Source: an uncultured Paracoccaceae bacterium (GTDB lineage Bacteria > Pseudomonadota > Alphaproteobacteria > Rhodobacterales > Rhodobacteraceae). Taken from it: a stretch of 64,000 bases of DNA. Shown here piece after piece: positions 59,642 through 64,000 of the stretch. The stretch lies in NCBI GenBank assembly GCA_947489445.1, contig CANLDN010000011.1, positions 111,880 to 175,879 of the forward strand, given 5' to 3'. The notes below the pieces were generated by a model. The model was given only the letters and a program-made list of their open reading frames with translations, did not search any database and was not told the origin of the DNA. The position numbers and the translations under genes were made by a program. The stretch's first letter is position 1. Every line of letters begins with the position of its first letter.

Positions 59642-61153
59642 ATGCTAATACTCGAAGACTTGATCCAGCGGCATCCTGACACCGCAAATGCGATTGGTGC
59701 ACCCGGCCGCGATTGGATGACTTATGGCGATCTAAAGGGATTGACACAAAACGTCCGTGCGGCCTTGCGTGGCGCAGGTATTAGCGCAACAGATCGTGTT
59801 GCCATCGTCTTGCCCAACGGTGCAGAAATGGCTGTCGCATTCATCACTGTTGCGCAATCTGCGACCACGGCGCCGCTGAACCCGGCTTATAAAGAGGATG
59901 AATTTGCGTTCTACCTCGAAGATCTAAAAGCACGCGCGATCATTGTCGAGGCTGGCTATGACGGTCCCGCGCGTGCCGCGGCGGGTCGTTTTAACATGAC
60001 AGTGCTCGAGCTGACGGCGACCCAGCCGGCCGGTAACTTCACCCTGTCAACGGATGTGACCGGCAGCGCCCCTGACACAGCACCCACAGCCGATGATATC
60101 GCGCTTATATTGCACACATCCGGCACCACATCGCGCCCCAAGATCGTGCCTTTGTTGCAATCCAATGTTGCGGCCTCTGCGCAAAACATTCGTGCGTCAC
60201 TGGCTTTAACAACTGCTGATTGCTGCCTCAATGTCATGCCTTTGTTCCACATCCATGGCCTCGTCGCTGCGGTCAGTGCATCGCTCGCTGCAGGGGCGTC
60301 GATCAGCTGCGCGCCCGGTTTTGATGCCCTCAAGTTCTATGGCTGGCTCGAAGAGGTTGATCCCACTTGGTACACAGCAGTGCCCACCATGCATCAGGCC
60401 ATTTTGGCGCGTGCCCCCCGCAATGCAGAGATTATCAAAGACGCGCGACTGCGCTTTCTGCGGTCTTCTTCTTCGTCTCTGCCCGGCCCAGTGATGACCC
60501 AACTGGCCGAAACATTCGGCGCGCCTGTCGTCGAAGCTTACGGGATGACAGAGGCCGCGCATCAGATGTGCTGTAATCCGATTGAACCGGGCCGCCAGAA
60601 ACCCGGCGCTGTCGGTCTGCCCGCTGGTCCCGAAGTGAAAATCGCGCACGAAGTTGAAAACCGCTTGATTGATGGCGTCGGTGAAATCTCTATTTCCGGC
60701 CCCAACGTGACACCTGGCTATGAGGCGAACCCCGAAGCCAACGAAAAGAACTTTTTTGACGCCGAGGGCAAGCGCTGGTTCCGCACCGGCGATCAAGGCA
60801 TGTTTGATGACGACGGGTATTTGTCTCTTACGGGTCGCTTGAAGGAAATCATCAACCGTGGCGGAGAAAAGATCAGCCCTCTGGAAGTCGACGGCATCCT
60901 GTCAGATCATCCTGCCGTCGGGCAATGTGTGACCTTCGCCGTCCCCCACCCCAAGCTTGGGGAAGACGTCGGAGCAGCCGTCGTCCTGAAAGAGGGCCAA
61001 AGCGCCACCGACCGCGATATCCGCGATTTCGCCAGCGAACGCTTGGCCGCATTCAAGGTCCCACGGAAAATCCTTATTCTTGATGAAATCCCCAAAGGCG
61101 CGACGGGCAAACTCCAGCGTATCGGCCTCGCCGAGAAATTGGGCCTGGGCTAA
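59642..61153 (+). CDS. Oxalyl-CoA synthetase-like AMP-dependent ligase
   Basis: 503 residues from the ATG at 59642; the longer frame overlaps tctA. ANL motifs: ALILHTSGTTSRPKIVPLLQ (P-loop; the usual PKG is PKI here), VEAYGMTEAAHQMCCNPI (A5), WFRTGDQGMFDDDGYLSLTG (hinge) and the C-terminal lysine in IPKGATGKLQRIGL. The HTSGTTSRPK form, the VMPLFHIHGLVAA block and TEAAHQM are characteristic of the Pcs60/AAE3 oxalyl-CoA synthetase group. This suggests a small dicarboxylate or similar acid as substrate. No oxalyl-CoA decarboxylase or formyl-CoA transferase is adjacent. Confidence 0.8.
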   Translation: MLILEDLIQRHPDTANAIGAPGRDWMTYGDLKGLTQNVRAALRGAGISATDRVAIVLPNGAEMAVAFITVAQSATTAPLNPAYKEDEFAFYLEDLKARAIIVEAGYDGPARAAAGRFNMTVLELTATQPAGNFTLSTDVTGSAPDTAPTADDIALILHTSGTTSRPKIVPLLQSNVAASAQNIRASLALTTADCCLNVMPLFHIHGLVAAVSASLAAGASISCAPGFDALKFYGWLEEVDPTWYTAVPTMHQAILARAPRNAEIIKDARLRFLRSSSSSLPGPVMTQLAETFGAPVVEAYGMTEAAHQMCCNPIEPGRQKPGAVGLPAGPEVKIAHEVENRLIDGVGEISISGPNVTPGYEANPEANEKNFFDAEGKRWFRTGDQGMFDDDGYLSLTGRLKEIINRGGEKISPLEVDGILSDHPAVGQCVTFAVPHPKLGEDVGAAVVLKEGQSATDRDIRDFASERLAAFKVPRKILILDEIPKGATGKLQRIGLAEKLGLG

Positions 61154-61163
61154 GGATAACGCC

Positions 61164-62144
61164 ATGAAGATATGTATTTTTGGTGCCGGTGCAATCGGCG
61201 GCTATATGGGCGCAAAACTTGCACAGGCGGGCGCAGAAGTGAGCCTTGTGGCGCGCGGCCCGCACCTGAAGGCGATGCGCGAAAACGGGCTGCGCCTGAT
61301 TGAGGAAAGCGGCGAGACGACCGTGAAAGTCACCGCCTCTGACGATGCGGCTGACCTTGGGCCACAGGATTATGTGATTGTCACTTTGAAAGCCCATTCC
61401 GTGCCCCCTGTTGTGCCAAAGATGCAGCCGCTGATTGGGGATCACACCACAATCGTCTCTGGCGTGAATGGGGTGCCTTGGTGGTATTTTCACAAAATTG
61501 GTGGACCTCTGGAAGGGACGCGCTTGGAAACTGTTGATCCCGGCAATGCGCAATGGGCCGGTTTTGGACCTGACCGCGTGCTAGGTTGCGTGGTTTACCC
61601 CGCTGCAGAAGTGATTGAACCGGGCGTGGTAAAGCATATCGAAGGCAACCGCTTTTCACTTGGGGAACCTGATGGATCGAAGTCCGAGCGCGCACTCGCT
61701 CTGTCCAAGGTGCTCTCGGCTGCTGGGCTCAAAGCGCCTGTTAGGCCGAAGATCAGGGATGAAATCTGGGTGAAGCTCTGGGGCAACCTGTCTTTCAACC
61801 CAATCTCTGCACTCACCCATGCGACACTCGATGTCTTGTGCACTGACCCTGGCACGCGCGAGGTGGCACGCAACATGATGATCGAGGCGCAAACAATTGC
61901 CAAAAAGCTTGGCGTCAAATTCCCCATTGACGTGGACCGCCGTATCCAAGGTGGTGCTGACGTCGGCGCGCATCGCACATCCATGCTGCAGGATCTTGAT
62001 CAAGGACGCCCGATGGAAATCGATGCCCTCGTCGGCTCTGTAAAAGAACTTGGGCGCGTTACCGAGACGCCGACGCCAACCATCGATACGGTCCTATCCT
62101 TGGTCATGTTGCGTGGTAAAATTGCGGGACTTTACGACGCTTGA
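61164..62144 (+). CDS. 2-Dehydropantoate 2-reductase family protein
   Basis: 326 residues from the ATG at 61164, 10 bp after the ligase. An NADPH Rossmann loop is at the start (KICIFGAGAIGGYMGAKLAQ), followed by the middle block VIVTLKAHSVPPVVP and the C-terminal ApbA_C domain with the catalytic lysine region RDEIWVKLWGNLSFNPISA. Ketopantoate reductase makes pantoate, but many paralogues near transporters act on other 2-oxo or 2-hydroxy acids. Its place after a TTT importer and a CoA ligase favours such a catabolic role over vitamin synthesis (inference). Confidence 0.8.
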   Translation: MKICIFGAGAIGGYMGAKLAQAGAEVSLVARGPHLKAMRENGLRLIEESGETTVKVTASDDAADLGPQDYVIVTLKAHSVPPVVPKMQPLIGDHTTIVSGVNGVPWWYFHKIGGPLEGTRLETVDPGNAQWAGFGPDRVLGCVVYPAAEVIEPGVVKHIEGNRFSLGEPDGSKSERALALSKVLSAAGLKAPVRPKIRDEIWVKLWGNLSFNPISALTHATLDVLCTDPGTREVARNMMIEAQTIAKKLGVKFPIDVDRRIQGGADVGAHRTSMLQDLDQGRPMEIDALVGSVKELGRVTETPTPTIDTVLSLVMLRGKIAGLYDA

Positions 62145-62340
62145 GGCGCGGTTATTGGTGATGTTGTGAGCGACTACATCGACACCTGCCATACATGTTT
62201 CTCGTTCTTGTGGCTGAGCCGTAACAAAGAAACCAGCCATTGGAGCATCCGCAGCGAAGGTCCGGTTTTCCGCCAAAACGGCCATTCAACTGCTGCCGGT
62301 TTTGCTGAGTGACGGCCACAGCCACCAATAGCGTTGCAGA

Positions 62341-63144
62341 TTACTCATTATCTGAACTGAAACCATCAAAATCAGATTCTTCATCACTCCTTTCCATAGC
62401 ATCCGACTCTTTTTCTAGTGGACCCTGAGTGATTTTTTCCTTTTTTTTGTCGCCGTATAGTGAAACTCGGAAATGCACCTGATCGGTGTCACGTGCTAAA
62501 TTCAACTGCGCTCTCATCGGGTTCTCAAATTTTGATCGAAACGGCCCGTTGTTGACACCACCGTCTTGCGCAAAAACGTTATCTGGGTCACCGCCATCCC
62601 CGCCGTTCTGTGCCGCAAGAATATGTCCTGCTTGTGCGACACGGTAATTATTGTCGGTACTAGGTAATCTTATGGTCGGGTTTTTTCCAACCTTAGCCAC
62701 AGCCCTGTATTTATCGACGGCATTCCACCCGTTGTTCTTCGCGCCGCTGCCTCCTTTAAAGTCCTGAGCTTCACCATCCGCAGCTATCACCACTCTGTGG
62801 TCCTCCCAATCTTCGATAATGACCATGGCCTCACGTTGCAGCAGACCGAGGTCGGTAGATGTCTTCGGGACCGTTAGAGAATTGTTCTTGTCAGTCGATA
62901 GTGAAGTAAACGGCACAGGCTGCTGTTGTTGTGCAGAACGGTTGTTAGCTATTGCCTGCAATTGAGCTGATTGTTCGGTTTGCGGGCTGTTTTCAGCCAT
63001 CTCTTGCAGTTTTCTTTGAGCGGCCGCTGCAGGGCGATTGTCAACAAACTGAAATGCAGACTGATCAACGCTCTGCTTTTGAGTGCCGGTCTTAGCAAAA
63101 GACTGTTGCTTGTTACTCTGTGATTTATATGCATGAGTATTCAT
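62341..63144 (-). CDS. Putative injected toxin: DUF4157/eCIS-type N-terminus plus His-Me-finger nuclease
   Basis: 267 residues behind GGAGAG. Residues about 32-75 (FVDNRPAAAAQRKLQEMAEN, then SPQTEQSAQLQAIANN and AQQQQPV) match the repeat leader found on DUF4157 proteins and toxins linked to extracellular contractile injection systems. A linker follows (about 80-105). The C-terminal domain has AGHILAAQNGGDGGDPDNVF then GGVNNGPFRSKFENPMRAQL (about 172-214), which suggests a GH...N...N...E nuclease of the His-Me-finger kind. The tail is acidic (SDEESDFDGFSSDNE). No signal peptide, structural eCIS genes or clear immunity gene are nearby. It lies in low-GC DNA near an IS110 end. Confidence 0.6.
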   Translation of the reverse strand: MNTHAYKSQSNKQQSFAKTGTQKQSVDQSAFQFVDNRPAAAAQRKLQEMAENSPQTEQSAQLQAIANNRSAQQQQPVPFTSLSTDKNNSLTVPKTSTDLGLLQREAMVIIEDWEDHRVVIAADGEAQDFKGGSGAKNNGWNAVDKYRAVAKVGKNPTIRLPSTDNNYRVAQAGHILAAQNGGDGGDPDNVFAQDGGVNNGPFRSKFENPMRAQLNLARDTDQVHFRVSLYGDKKKEKITQGPLEKESDAMERSDEESDFDGFSSDNE

Positions 63145-63890
63145 CCGCTCTCCTTTTTTGGTCTGTTATTATCTGTAACGTTCGGCAATGCAGCGCTTCC
63201 AGACAGAACGGCTGTAAGGGTATTGATATCCAGTTTTCCAACCTCGGGTCCCTTTGGTCAGGATACGGGCGATCACCTGATTTCATTATACATCACTTTT
63301 TCAAGGCACTAATCCGAAGCCGGCGGTGCTTTGCGCTTGATGGTCATCTCACGCAGGCCAGCACAAAACGCGTTCAAGTTGGGGTGGTAGCCGATGTAAA
63401 CCAAGTGCCAACTAAGTGACTGTTTGTAAACGGCTAATTTTGTTCTTGAACGCTTGACGCTAACTTGAACACAACCATTCAAGTTCTGAAGGGTCGACCG
63501 AGGGCATATCTGCAGAAAAGCAGCAAATTAAGGCGTCATTAAATACTAATCACCATGGGTTTAATAGTTCGTGTTGTTCACAAAGATCTAAACTCGGATA
63601 ACACCAGCAACCGATCCATAAAGGCCATTCTGACCGCAATACTGCAGACATCGGCCAATTCTGGCTACCTCACCCATCGCGCACCACAAAGCCCTTATTC
63701 CTATGATGTTCTGTCACTTTCTCCCGGTAAATATCACCTAATCCCACTAATCCCCAGCACTGCAATAACTACTGTCTTCGTACAGAAATGTAGCGGGACA
63801 GTTAAGTTTGTAGTGTCTGACAGTTAAAGTTGCAGCAACACGGTTTTTGGAAAACCGGTCGAAAAACTGCAGCACTGTGGCCTCTTAATG
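63145..63890. other. Low-GC region between the toxin-like gene and the second IS110 end
   Basis: No gene is supported; the frame at 63555-63827 has no family resemblance or ribosome site. The region contains an AACTTGAA...TTCAAGTT dyad (63462-63485) and two GACAGTTAA direct repeats (near 63798 and 63820) that may be a relic of an insertion sequence end. Confidence 0.45.
63462..63485. repeat. Inverted repeat AACTTGAA-N8-TTCAAGTT
   Basis: Perfect 8-bp arms with an 8-bp spacer lie about 320 bp upstream of the toxin-like gene. A third TTCAAGTT octamer occurs near 63373 and a GTTCTTGAAC palindrome near 63442, so the motif is locally enriched. Function unknown. Confidence 0.4.
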
Positions 63891-64000
63891 GCCCGTTAAA
63901 GCGGCTTCAACGATGGTTCAATGGCCGCCACCTTCGGCCCCAACCGGATGAGGTGTATGGCTCCTGCTCCACCCGGCGTCGCAATGCGCCATAGTGCAGT
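63888..64000 (+). mobile_element. Noncoding end of a second IS110-family element (runs off the window)
   Basis: About 68 bp at 63933-64000 align with the reverse complement of 45895-45960, the noncoding end of the first IS110 element. Shared strings include TCGGCCC, ACCGGATGAGGTG, GCTCCTGCTCCACC and AGTGCAGT. The hairpin GGTG...CACC with outer CCG/CGG pairing (63944-63976) is kept although the flanking bases differ. The orientation predicts a transposase on the plus strand just beyond position 64000. Confidence 0.65.

Noticed and set aside
62341..63144. Classical DUF4157 metallopeptidase domain in the toxin-like protein
   Set aside because: The leader resembles DUF4157 proteins, but the HExxH-type segment (HEAWHVVQQ) that defines the domain is absent.
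63555..63827. 90-codon plus-strand frame near the right end
   Set aside because: No ribosome site, no family resemblance, low-complexity Ser/Thr/Ile composition, and it runs into repeated GACAGTTAA strings.
1..64000. CRISPR arrays, rRNA, tRNA, tmRNA or SRP RNA
   Set aside because: No regularly spaced repeats and no tRNA- or rRNA-like conserved blocks were recognised on either strand by reading; a covariance-model scan would be decisive.

Overview
The window looks like a chromosomal segment of a marine alphaproteobacterium of the Rhodobacteraceae (Roseobacter group). This rests on gene content and style: a TRAP transporter small subunit, a bifunctional malic enzyme, a fad operon led by a MerR regulator, a Tat-exported CmpA/NrtA-type binding protein with a cyanase, a Hint_2 protein, and tightly overlapping ATGA/TGATG junctions in high-GC coding DNA. 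No rRNA, tRNA or CRISPR array was seen. The assignment is inference; no marker gene search was possible.

Layout. 1-9.1 kb: end of a TRAP transporter operon with an N-formylglutamate amidohydrolase, a divergent RpiR regulator, an autotransporter, a GMC oxidoreductase, an alpha/beta hydrolase and a DUF817 membrane protein. 9.4-16.5 kb: housekeeping metabolism (glyA, NAD kinase, a stand-alone BLUF photoreceptor, a PrpE-like acyl-CoA synthetase, maeB behind a perfect 20-bp palindrome). 17.2-21.8 kb: a compact nucleoside-salvage operon cdd-deoA-deoB-add-upp, which takes (deoxy)nucleosides to bases and pentose phosphates. 21.9-29.9 kb: membrane and secreted unknowns, an N-methylproline-demethylase-like flavoprotein, an acyl-CoA ligase, a Hint protein and a sulfotransferase. 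29.9-36.7 kb: a six-gene beta-oxidation operon on the minus strand (MerR regulator, acyl-CoA dehydrogenase, GST, fadA, NTF2-like, fadB) with a MerR-type operator placed as expected in a 19-bp promoter spacer. 37.1-44.2 kb: a second MerR, a 10TM metal exporter with a Fur-like box, paired hotdog thioesterases with a MATE pump, pyrD, and a periplasmic 5'-nucleotidase closed by a clear terminator.

44.4-64 kb is more accessory. It holds a decayed methyltransferase and a frameshifted IS110-family element. Then comes a cyanate module: a divergent AAA+ regulator with degenerate sigma54 motifs, a 31-bp palindrome, a binding protein, permease and ATPase, cynS, and a DUF1348 gene. After that are an MFS pump, a lipoprotein in low-GC DNA, and a second catabolic module (tctC-tctB-tctA, an oxalyl-CoA-synthetase-like ligase, and a ketopantoate-reductase-like dehydrogenase).

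The right end holds the most unusual gene. It is a 267-residue protein whose N-terminus resembles the repeat found on DUF4157 / extracellular contractile injection system cargo, joined to a putative His-Me-finger nuclease. It lies beside the noncoding end of a second IS110-family element. The two IS110 noncoding ends share a conserved hairpin that is a good bridge-RNA candidate, and in the first copy its loop can pair with the transposase ribosome binding site.
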